Below, in pieces: positions 14,449-21,836 of a DNA stretch of 21,836 bases (the stretch's first letter is position 1; each line of letters opens with the position of its first letter). Below the pieces are notes generated by a model, which was given only the letters and a program-made list of their open reading frames with translations, was not told where the DNA came from and did no database searches. This DNA is from an uncultured Kiritimatiellota bacterium (GTDB lineage: Bacteria; Verrucomicrobiota; Kiritimatiellia; RFP12; UBA1067). The position numbers and the translations under genes are program-made. The stretch spans positions 1 through 21,836 of the forward strand of contig CAKTUI010000038.1 of the NCBI GenBank assembly GCA_934621385.1, given 5' to 3'.

Positions 14449-16494
14449 TTAGGTCACGAGCGTACCGCCACCCGCCGTTGAAGACGGCGAGAGCACGCCA
14501 CCATTCGTCCCCGGCTCACCGGCAAAGAGGATCATCCCCTCCGAAACGCCGACGGACATCTTGCGCGGCGCAAGGTTCGCCACGAAGACGACTTCCCGTC
14601 CAACGAGTTTCTCCGGCTCCGGGTAGGCCCCGCGAATCCCAGAGAAAATCGTCCGCTTGCCGAGCCCCCCCGCATCCAACACAAACTTGAGCAACTTCGA
14701 GCTCTTCGGGACAATCTCGCAACTCTCGACCGTCCCGACGCGAAGGTCGAGTTTCTCGAAGTCCGGGAAGGCAATCTCCGCCTTGAGTGCCGGCGCGGCA
14801 GAAGCCTTCGCCTTATTCTTCGATGCACGGGACTCGTGGGCAACCTCACCCGAGTCCGCCGGCTTGACGGTCGCCGCAGCAATCATCGCCTCGACCTGTT
14901 TCGCGTCAATGCGGCTGGCCAGGTACTCGTAGTCGCCGAGCGCACAGTTCTCACGCGATTCGGCGGACGAATCCCACGACCAGTCCGCCTCGCCAAAGAG
15001 TTTCATGGCCTTGTTGGCGTAGACCGGGAGAATCGGCTTCAGGTAAATCGCCATGATGCGGAAGGCATTCAAGGCGGCCGTCAGCGTCGTGCGCGTCGTT
15101 TCCGCATCCGTCTTCACCGTCTTCCACGGTTCGCGGCGGTCAAAATACTCATTCGCGGCATCCGCCAGGCGGCAAATCTCCACGACGACCTGATTAAACC
15201 GCCGCTCCTCATAGAACTTGGCAATCGTCTCGCCTGCGGCGCGGCACTTCTGCACAAGGGCGCGGCCCTCCTCGTCCATCGTCCCAAGCATTCCGCCCAG
15301 TTTCTTCTGGATCATCTGGCCGCCGCGTGAGGCGATGTTCGTGATCTTGCCGACGAGATCGGAATTGACGCGCTGGACAAAGTCGGACAGGTTGAGGTCC
15401 ATATCGTCCGTCGTGCCCCCGAGTTTTGCCGCGTAATAGTAGCGCAAGGCTTCCGGCGGCAAGTGGTCGAGATAGGTGCGGGCATTCACGAACGTACCTT
15501 TCGACTTGGACATCTTCTCTCCGTTGACGGTCAAGAATCCGTGCACAAAGACCTTGTTCGGCCCCTTGAAGCCTGCCGCGTGGAGCATTCCGGGCCAGAA
15601 AAGGCAATGGAAGCGAATGATGTCCTTACCGATGAAGTGATAGAGTTCGGCCTCGGGGTCGTTCCACAAATCGCCGCGTCCGTTCTTTACGCACCAGTTC
15701 TGAAGGCTGGCGATGTAGCCAATCGGCGCATCGACCCACACGTAGAAGAACTTGTCCTTGTACCCCGGAATCTCGAACCCGAAGTACGGCGCGTCACGCG
15801 AAATACACCAGCCGCGCAGGGGCTCCTTGAACCATTCGAGCAGCTTATTGGAGACATCGCTCGTCGTATGCCCCGGAATCCACTTCTCAAGGTAGTCGTG
15901 CTGAGGCTCAAGCTCAAAGTACAGGTGCTCCGAATCCTTGACGACCGGCGTTCCGCCGCAGGTCGTGCAGACGGGGGAGCCGAGTTCCTCCGCGCCATAG
16001 GTCGCGCCGCACTTGTCGCAGCTGTCACCATACTGGCCTTCAGCCCCACACTTCGGACACGTCCCCTTCACGAAACGGTCGGGAAGAAACATCTTGCAGT
16101 GCTCACAGTACAACTGGGGCGTCGTCTTTCGCGTAATGGCCCCACTCTTCTCCATTGCCGCGAAGAACCTTTCCGAAAGTTCCTTATTCTCCGGCGAATT
16201 GGTCGTATAATAATTGTCAAACGAAATCTGGAAGTCGGTGAAATCCTTCAGGTGCGTCTCATGGCTGCGGGCGATGAGCTGCTCGGGCGTGATGCCCTCC
16301 TTACGGGCACGAATCATGATTGGCGTACCATGCGTGTCGTCCGCACAGACATAAACGCACTCATTCCCGCGCAACTTCTGGTAACGCACCCAGAAATCCG
16401 TCTGGATATACTCGACAAGATGCCCCAAATGGATGTCTCCATTGGCATACGGCAACGCACTCGTGACAACAATCTTTCGCTTCATCTCAGCCAT
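14449..16494 (-). CDS. metG: Methionyl-tRNA synthetase
   Basis: This 681-aa enzyme attaches methionine to tRNA-Met in an ATP-dependent reaction. HLGH (22-25) is the HIGH-type motif and KMSKS lies at 327-331. The connective domain has four CxxC knuckles (C130/133, C146/149, C159/162, C176/179), marking the double-zinc type. An anticodon-binding helical domain follows. A C-terminal EMAP/Trbp111-like tRNA-binding domain (FEKLDLRVGTVESCEI..., about 585-665) promotes dimerisation in the family. The open frame continues 31 codons further upstream, but those codons read through the repeat and promoter. AGGAGG just before the ATG at 16494 (MAEMKRK) sets the start; a second in-frame ATG at 16485 is possible. 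Confidence 0.96.
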   Translation of the reverse strand: MAEMKRKIVVTSALPYANGDIHLGHLVEYIQTDFWVRYQKLRGNECVYVCADDTHGTPIMIRARKEGITPEQLIARSHETHLKDFTDFQISFDNYYTTNSPENKELSERFFAAMEKSGAITRKTTPQLYCEHCKMFLPDRFVKGTCPKCGAEGQYGDSCDKCGATYGAEELGSPVCTTCGGTPVVKDSEHLYFELEPQHDYLEKWIPGHTTSDVSNKLLEWFKEPLRGWCISRDAPYFGFEIPGYKDKFFYVWVDAPIGYIASLQNWCVKNGRGDLWNDPEAELYHFIGKDIIRFHCLFWPGMLHAAGFKGPNKVFVHGFLTVNGEKMSKSKGTFVNARTYLDHLPPEALRYYYAAKLGGTTDDMDLNLSDFVQRVNSDLVGKITNIASRGGQMIQKKLGGMLGTMDEEGRALVQKCRAAGETIAKFYEERRFNQVVVEICRLADAANEYFDRREPWKTVKTDAETTRTTLTAALNAFRIMAIYLKPILPVYANKAMKLFGEADWSWDSSAESRENCALGDYEYLASRIDAKQVEAMIAAATVKPADSGEVAHESRASKNKAKASAAPALKAEIAFPDFEKLDLRVGTVESCEIVPKSSKLLKFVLDAGGLGKRTIFSGIRGAYPEPEKLVGREVVFVANLAPRKMSVGVSEGMILFAGEPGTNGGVLSPSSTAGGGTLVT

Positions 16495-16511
16495 AAGCCT
16501 CCTAATTCCAC

Positions 16512-16800
16512 ATATTATATCATAAACCGCCCGCTCGGGGGTTTGCGCGGCGGCTCGCCCGACCCGGATGCGGCGGCGGTCTCGCAACGCCTTTCACGCG
16601 TCGACAAGTAGCTTCGCTTAGCCTGCCTTGCCTCGGCCATTACAACTGGCTGCGGACGGAGACCTCTCCTACGGCTGCGAGCCGCACCGCATCTCTCGTG
16701 CGACCGCCGCGCTCACCCCCTCGCCCGAGAGGAAGGTCAGGCCGACTACAGGCCTTGTCGCGCCTACACAACGCCTACGCGGCTTGGCGTTCCCCCGCCT
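16512..16800. repeat. Interspersed intergenic repeat, copy B
   Basis: Counterpart of the copy before htpG. Block 1 is at 16513-16551 and block 2 at 16708-16754; the stretch between them is about 157 nt here against 29 nt in copy A. The extra part is rich in CG and CTGCGAGC-like words. It fills most of the gene-free stretch 16495-16821, and no coding sequence or T-tract terminator is evident there. Confidence 0.7.
16514..16522 (-). promoter_or_regulatory. Extended -10 promoter of metG, inside a repeat copy
   Basis: The minus strand reads TGA TATAAT (hexamer at 16514-16519), within GGTTTATGATATAATA, which is almost the same as at htpG. The start codon lies 19 nt downstream of the hexamer, leaving room for AGGAGG, so unlike ligA and htpG this mRNA has a short conventional leader. 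Confidence 0.65.
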
Positions 16801-16821
16801 CTCACGCTCCACATCGGTACA

Positions 16822-17790
16822 TTATTTCCGCCGCCTGCGCCTGGGCGGCTTGTACAGGTTCCGCCCCCTGTCGAACTCCAGGTTCGTATCGTTCGGAACC
16901 GGATTGAAAATCGATTCCGACACGGATACGGATGGCATGGCTGAGAACTCCCCGAGAATCCGGGAGTAGTGCGCCGAGACCATGTTCCCGTCCTCGTCGT
17001 ACTTGACCCGCGTGCGCAGCACGATGTGATGATTCTTGTCGACGAGCGGCAGAGGGAAATCGTATTCATGATGCTTATTCTTACGATGCTCATACAGCAG
17101 AGGAACGGAGGAGGTGAAGACCGTATTCGTGTCTGCGTCATAGGCCGTCTGGAAGTTCTCGTTGCCATTGTTCTCGGCGAGATAGAAGCCGCACCCCCGA
17201 TCAAACTCCAGCGTCCCGACGCGGAACCGCCCCTCCTCCGTTGGTTGGGTGTAATCCCGGACGACATAGAAGTCGGCCTCCTTCCCCTCCCCGTAGGGGG
17301 CGACCCAGTCAAACAGTTTCAAGTCGAAGCCGTAACGCCCGTTCTCCTTCGGCACCTTACATTTTTCAATTGGATAGTGCGCGTACATCGGCTGCGGATT
17401 TCTAATCTTCCAGAGCGTCGTCTTTACACTCTTTTCGTGTTCAAGCATGACTACTTTATAATAGATTGGAGGAATTGAAATCACGTCAATCTTGTACACC
17501 ACCTTGTTCGGACCGCTTGTATAATAGCCGTCCTTACTGGCCAACCAATGCACCACGGAGTTGTCTCCATCAAATTTAACGACGGCATTCCCATTGATGT
17601 CGGTCGTGGATTCATACTCGCAAAATGTTCCTTTGGCAAACACGACATGCCCCGATGTAAACCCGACGGATACCATGACATCGGAGACAGGAATGCCTTC
17701 ATTATCCGTCACCTGCACATACAGTCGCTCGCTGGCGCAACCTTCCGCCGCAAATGACAGGGCTACACACAAGATTCCAAGTCTATTCAT
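16822..17790 (-). CDS. Secreted carboxypeptidase-regulatory-like protein (operon gene D)
   Basis: Protein of 322 aa. The N-terminus (MNRLGILCVALSFAAEGC) is a signal peptide, and Cys18 might be lipidated, although AEGC is a poor lipobox. Residues about 23-115 resemble a carboxypeptidase regulatory-like (transthyretin-type) beta-sandwich: LYVQVTDNEGIPVSDVMVSV, then TTDINGNAVVKF. The rest is unassigned, with a conserved-looking NPQPMYAHY segment, and it ends in a basic tail (PPRRRRRK). The open frame runs upstream into gene C because of a frameshift there. The real start is the ATG at 17790: AAGGAGA lies 7 nt upstream and the ATG overlaps the stop of gene C by ATGA. Last gene of the operon; function unknown. 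Confidence 0.75.
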   Translation of the reverse strand: MNRLGILCVALSFAAEGCASERLYVQVTDNEGIPVSDVMVSVGFTSGHVVFAKGTFCEYESTTDINGNAVVKFDGDNSVVHWLASKDGYYTSGPNKVVYKIDVISIPPIYYKVVMLEHEKSVKTTLWKIRNPQPMYAHYPIEKCKVPKENGRYGFDLKLFDWVAPYGEGKEADFYVVRDYTQPTEEGRFRVGTLEFDRGCGFYLAENNGNENFQTAYDADTNTVFTSSVPLLYEHRKNKHHEYDFPLPLVDKNHHIVLRTRVKYDEDGNMVSAHYSRILGEFSAMPSVSVSESIFNPVPNDTNLEFDRGRNLYKPPRRRRRK

Positions 17791-19782
17791 GAGAGTTCTC
17801 CTTGATGATTTCCATAATCCTTCTGAACAACTGTCGCGTCCGCTTGTAGGATCGCTGACAAAAGTGCTGTGCTGCCAGTCCCTACATCGGTCTTTTTTCT
17901 TTTCCCCATTCTCGGGCAAGTCGCTCTGTCCATCTGTAAACTCTGCCATATTGACACTAAGTTCTCCAGATGACACTTTTGGAAATGGATTTGCCCCAAC
18001 TGCATAGGACTCAGCCGGTATCGCATAGGCGAGCATTTCGGCCCTGTAGAGATAACTGGTCGCGACAATCTGCCCATTCAGCGATGTGTGCATTTCCGGA
18101 TTCGCAAAGTCGAGGAAGAACGGATGCTGCCGAAGCTGGTCGTCACCCAAATTCGCCGCGTTCTGCGGCGACATCCGCCGCCGTTCCTCGACGAATTCGC
18201 TGCCGTTCCACTGCATCGTCACCGTGTCATAATAGGGATTGAACTCCCACCCGCCCTCATACTCATGGAGCATCATGCCCCACGACCCCTTGCGATACTC
18301 CTGATTGTACCAGACATAATCCCTTACAAACAAGTTATGATTACCTCCATCGCCGTTATTGACGACATCCTCCTGCGTGGAGTAGAAGTTGACGACATTC
18401 GTCACCGATGCGAACCGATCCTTCCATGTGAGCAGCCTTCGCCCGTCCCCCTCCGGGAACAGTTCGAACCAGTGGGTCGCACGGACCCGGTCGGCATAAC
18501 CCGTCCACAGCTCTGGCGTCATGTTGTCGTGCGAATCTTTTGTTATCCCCAACCTTGCGCTATACGCCTCCATCGGCACGGCCGCATTGAGCATGAAGTA
18601 TCTCTCGTGCGGCATACCGTAGTCCTGAATCGCGGCGGAAACGAGCATATTGCCGAGCGAATGGGCGACAAACCACTTCGGTCCGCGGATGCCGTCCATC
18701 GCGGCCTTCAGCGCGGATGCCGTCGCGAAGGCGTTCTTCACGTTTGCGTAGTAGTTCGGCGTCACATAGCCGACGAACGGGATCTGCACGTGGGTCTGCC
18801 CCTCGTTGCCGCGCCACTGGACGGCAACGAACCCCCTGTCCAGTCCCGACCACCACAGTTTCTTGAAGACATTCTCCGCCCAGAGCGGGGCCTCGTCCTC
18901 CTCCTCCATGTTGTAACCGTGGACGAAGACCACGGTTCCCTCCCCATGCTCGGAGTCCGGCCAATCCGGCATCGCGTGGTCGGTCGCCCGCCCGGCGCTT
19001 CCCCCGGCGGCCGCACGGAGGTTCTCCCAGCCGATCATCTGCGCGACATCACCCACGTGCAGCGGAAGTCTCGCGGAGAAAAGCAAGGCGTCCGTGCCCC
19101 TTGAATAGGCGTTGAGCCTAAGCGACGCATCCCTCACCTTCTCCGGAAACTCCATGAGAAGCGAGCTTCTCCGGGACTGCGCGAGGGACACGAATGCGGG
19201 CGGAAGGTCGGCGCCTTCACCAAGCGCGAACACCGGTGCCTCGTGAATCGCCGTCCCGTCGATGTCGCTGCTCTCGCCAAGGGGAGTGTCGCCGATGTCG
19301 GACCAGCCGATATCGGCGAGCGTCAGCTGGGCTTTTCGGAGCGACCAGTCGTCCGCCTCCATCCTGTAGCGGACCGAGTCCGTGCCCCAGTGGGATGCGA
19401 GCGTCGCCACATCGACGGCAATGGGCAGGAAGTTGATGAGATCGTTGCGCCCGTCCACAGTCGTATTGAACGAGTTTGCGGACACATTGGCCTCGAACGC
19501 ATCGTCGCCCCTCCACCTGTCGTCGTTTCTCCAAAAATCCGTCAACACGATGTGCGTCAAGTGGGTACTGTTGGTCTGAAGCAGCGACTTGACTGCAAAT
19601 GACATCGCGACCTGCGAAAAGATACCATTCAACTCTTCGACACAATTTGAAATACTGGACGGCGTATGTGGTGTTCCTCCGTCGTCCTCGGCAACAATCC
19701 ATCAATGCACATCAATCGTATGTGCGACAGCTGGAAATGCCAGAATCACCGCCAGTCCAACCGCTGCGAACGCCCGCCTCAT
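17787..19782 (-). pseudogene. Secreted alpha/beta-hydrolase-like gene with an in-frame TGA and a one-base frameshift (operon gene C)
   Basis: The ATG at 19782 overlaps the stop of gene B by ATGA and opens a signal peptide (MRRAFAAVGLAVILAFPAVA). After TIDVH an in-frame TGA (19702-19704) interrupts the frame, which continues in the same phase as WIVAEDDGGTP and stays open for about 600 codons. The C-terminal half resembles alpha/beta hydrolases of the DUF900 type: FVHGYN (about 286-291, counting the TGA as a residue) and AHSLGN with candidate nucleophile S375. At an A6 tract (17893-17898) the frame must shift by one base to reach the ending TDVGTGSTALL...GELS, whose stop overlaps gene D by ATGA. 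Restored length is about 664 aa. Both ends keep their coupling overlaps, so damage is recent, recoding is used, or the assembly is wrong. Substrate unknown. Confidence 0.7.
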
Positions 19783-20567
19783 TTGGATACCCCATTCTCA
19801 TCTTCACGACGATAGCGATTAAGAATCTCCGACCAATAAAGACCCTTTCTCCTCCGCAGGATGGCCTGATATTCCGGCGCAAGAATCCTCCTACGAATTA
19901 CGGCCCTCAATGGACTCGTCAGATAAGTTGCATCACACCATTTCAGAATCTGATCCGCATCATCAAGGCACCGCACATCCCTCTTGAGATAAGTGCGTAC
20001 CAGACTGGAAACGCGGAACTTCCAGGATCCCTTTTCATGACGTTTCGCCGATGCCTCCGTATAGAGACACGACATCACCTGGCTCTCCGCACCCTCCATG
20101 AGGTTCGTCGCGCCCAGGATCCGTTCCGCGAAATCGAGGAACGCCTCGCCTCCACCGGTGCAGCTGTAGTACGCCCAGACGGCCTCGCGCCGCGCCGCGT
20201 CCGACGCGGCGTTCTCGGCCACGAACGCAATCCCCGCGAGCTGCGGGCGCGTCGGCCCGAACGAGGGAATCAGCGAGACGGCCCGGCAGCACCGCTCGGC
20301 CTCCGCCGTGCCGTCGGCGGCGCCCGACGTCCTCCGGGCAATCTCCGAGAACGCGGCTACGAGCATCTCGTCCGTCGCGCCCCGCCCCCTGCAGTACGCG
20401 ACCCACGAGAGCCAGTCCTCGCCGTGGATGAACCTGAAGGCCTCGCGCTCGGCAATCGCCTCCAGCTCCGCCTGCGTCAGCGGCCCCTCCGCACACGGGG
20501 TACCGGACACGCCCCCGGCAAGAAGAGCGACCAGCACCAGCCCAAACAAGCGAAATCCCGTCCTCAT
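19779..20567 (-). CDS. Secreted protein of unknown function (operon gene B)
   Basis: Protein of 262 aa with a clear signal peptide (MRTGFRLFGLVLVALLAGGVSG). The mature part is mostly helical, with several cysteines (CRGRG, CCRAV, SCTGGG, CLYTE, CDATY), which may form disulfides outside the cytoplasm. I do not recognise a domain. Alternating helices rich in Ala, Glu and Arg in the middle could be helical repeats, and the C-terminus is Arg-rich (AVIRRRILAPEYQAILRRRK). The start overlaps the stop of gene A by ATGA, with GGAGG about 7 nt upstream, and its stop overlaps gene C by ATGA. It is therefore probably translated in a fixed ratio with both neighbours. Function unknown. Confidence 0.8.
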   Translation of the reverse strand: MRTGFRLFGLVLVALLAGGVSGTPCAEGPLTQAELEAIAEREAFRFIHGEDWLSWVAYCRGRGATDEMLVAAFSEIARRTSGAADGTAEAERCCRAVSLIPSFGPTRPQLAGIAFVAENAASDAARREAVWAYYSCTGGGEAFLDFAERILGATNLMEGAESQVMSCLYTEASAKRHEKGSWKFRVSSLVRTYLKRDVRCLDDADQILKWCDATYLTSPLRAVIRRRILAPEYQAILRRRKGLYWSEILNRYRREDENGVSK

Positions 20568-21836
20568 TCAACCACCTCCATCTCGAACTCCATCCGCCCG
20601 TCATGGTAACCAAGGACGGAAACCCCCACGCGGGCATTCCCCAGACCTCCACCGGCGAGCCGAATCTTCTGTCCATGCGTCCCGGACGGGAAGCCAATGC
20701 CATCCTCCAAAACGTCCCACACAATCTCCTCCGGCGGCAACGCAGGCAACACGTCAGCCCGAAACAGAGCATCCTTCCCAAGCCCAATGCAGCAGGGATT
20801 GTAGAGGCCAAGCCCATCGGGAGTCCTCTCCTCAAGGACGGGCTGGCAGTAGCAGCCGAAGACGGTGCTGGGCACGACGACGGCGTCCGCCTCGCCGTCG
20901 TCGGGACGGAAAGTCAGCCGCCAGGAGACATCCTCATACATCCGACTGCGGATCATCCCCTGGACATAAAAGCCCGCCCGATACACGCACGACGAATCAA
21001 TCCTGTTTGAGCACGAGAAACCCTCCTCTCCCGCGTCCGACAGCAGAGTGGCGGCCCGACCGCCACCCGAGACGCACTCCAGGGCAAGCCATCCGTTCGT
21101 CCTGACATCACTCTCAAACGAAAGCGCCGCCGGCAACCTCTTCCCGATGGGAATCCCCCTCGGGATGCCCAAGTTCAGTCGCACCTGCGGGGTCTCGTTC
21201 GTGCCGTATGTCGTGCTGAGGTGGGACACGAGCGGACCGCCGGGGAGGTCGGCGCGGACGGACATCTCAAGGCTCCCCCAGCCCGGAATCCCCCCGCCCT
21301 CAACCCGCGTCGTGCGCGCATTCGGCGCGGTGAAGCGGACGGCCGGGTCCGAGGCCCACCAGCTGAACGGGGGCGTCCCGTCCCCGCAGTAGTCCGAGAG
21401 GACGGCCTCGAACGCGGCGGGGAACGGACCCGGGCCGAGGTGCGCGAGGTCCGGCGAGCCGCGCAGCGTCGGCATCCAGAGGCAGCGTCCCGGCGACCCG
21501 GGCAGGGGGAGCGCGAGCAGCCGCTCCCCGCCGCCGACCGTCCACACCCCCGGCGACGCGGACGCGGCGTTCCGTGCGGCGCGGACGGTCGAACCCGCCC
21601 CCGCGTCGTCCCGCACGGCGTAGCGCACCGTCCCGTCGTGCGGCTCGGTCCGGAACCGGTACTCGCGCCCCTTTTCGAGGACGAACGCGTACGCGCCCGC
21701 GTTCGTCACGCAGACCGAGAGGTCCCCGACGACGAGTCGCGTCGCCTCCGGCGGCTCCACGGGGAAGACCGCCTCGAACCGGTACAGCCCGTTCGCGAGG
21801 CCCGTCCCGACCCGCGCGTCCACCCAGTCGGAATAG
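20564..21836 (-). CDS. Large secreted or surface protein, C-terminal part (operon gene A, runs off the right edge)
   Basis: 424 codons are visible; the 5' end lies outside the window because the frame stays open to the edge (YSDWVDARVGTGLANG). The sequence is beta-rich. An opening segment with VGDLSVCVTNAGAYAFVLEKGREYRF looks like a small sandwich domain. The end (VLPALPPEEIVWDVLEDG, then KIRLAGGGLGNARVGVSVLGYHDG) reads like a bacterial Ig-like domain. At least six cysteines are present. No catalytic motif is visible. It is at least the fourth gene from the 3' end of the operon and overlaps gene B by ATGA. I recall similar YxDWVDxxVG proteins in gut Kiritimatiellota-like genomes, but no function is known to me. 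Confidence 0.75.
   Translation of the reverse strand, partial: YSDWVDARVGTGLANGLYRFEAVFPVEPPEATRLVVGDLSVCVTNAGAYAFVLEKGREYRFRTEPHDGTVRYAVRDDAGAGSTVRAARNAASASPGVWTVGGGERLLALPLPGSPGRCLWMPTLRGSPDLAHLGPGPFPAAFEAVLSDYCGDGTPPFSWWASDPAVRFTAPNARTTRVEGGGIPGWGSLEMSVRADLPGGPLVSHLSTTYGTNETPQVRLNLGIPRGIPIGKRLPAALSFESDVRTNGWLALECVSGGGRAATLLSDAGEEGFSCSNRIDSSCVYRAGFYVQGMIRSRMYEDVSWRLTFRPDDGEADAVVVPSTVFGCYCQPVLEERTPDGLGLYNPCCIGLGKDALFRADVLPALPPEEIVWDVLEDGIGFPSGTHGQKIRLAGGGLGNARVGVSVLGYHDGRMEFEMEVVE

Noticed and set aside
16822..19632. A single 936-residue fusion of a hydrolase and a regulatory-like domain
   Set aside because: The junction sequence is implausible, while a signal peptide, Shine-Dalgarno sequence and ATGA overlap at 17790 mark the start of a separate gene.
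19655..19704. Selenocysteine at the in-frame TGA
   Set aside because: Only short, weak pairings (CCG/CGG) can be drawn downstream, and nothing else in the window suggests selenoprotein synthesis.

Overview
The window looks like part of a GC-rich (about 60 % by eye) genome of the Kiritimatiellota/Verrucomicrobiota type. This placement is an inference. It rests on large secreted proteins made of beta-helix, discoidin and repeat domains, on a multidomain glycoside hydrolase, and on protein styles (a C-terminal IDIGCYES motif, a YSDWVDARVG segment) that I associate with gut members of that group. No rRNA or tRNA gene was seen that could confirm it.

Layout, left to right. Nearly all host genes are on the minus strand. 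Bases 1-72 hold the first 24 codons of a secreted protein. A gene-free gap (73-491) carries four 22-bp tandem units and two inverted repeats. ligA (492-2627) follows, with a promoter that places transcription at its start codon. Two co-transcribed secreted proteins come next: a discoidin plus parallel beta-helix protein (7310-9475) and, downstream of it, a three-repeat glycoside hydrolase-like protein (2658-7295). htpG (9715-11604) has a clear hairpin terminator.

An AT-rich island on the plus strand (about 11.9-14.35 kb) carries an N6-adenine DNA methyltransferase overlapping by 4 nt with a probable cognate restriction endonuclease. A 48-aa ORF converges on it. The island sits between htpG and metG (14449-16494), and two copies of an interspersed intergenic repeat lie in the gaps beside these two housekeeping genes. 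Both copies end in the extended -10 promoter of the adjacent gene.

The right-hand quarter is a minus-strand operon of four secreted proteins (A-D, >21836 to 16822), each pair overlapping by exactly ATGA. Gene C, which encodes a secreted alpha/beta-hydrolase-like protein, is interrupted by an in-frame TGA just after its signal peptide and again by a one-nucleotide shift at an A6 tract, yet both of its ends keep the ATGA overlaps. It is a recent pseudogene, a recoded gene or a site of assembly error. This operon is the best candidate in the window for an undescribed system, and its function is unknown.

Regulatory signals: several promoters have the form TGnTATAAT with no good -35, and three of the genes start 6-10 nt after the -10 hexamer, suggesting leaderless or near-leaderless mRNAs. 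Others use clear Shine-Dalgarno sequences.
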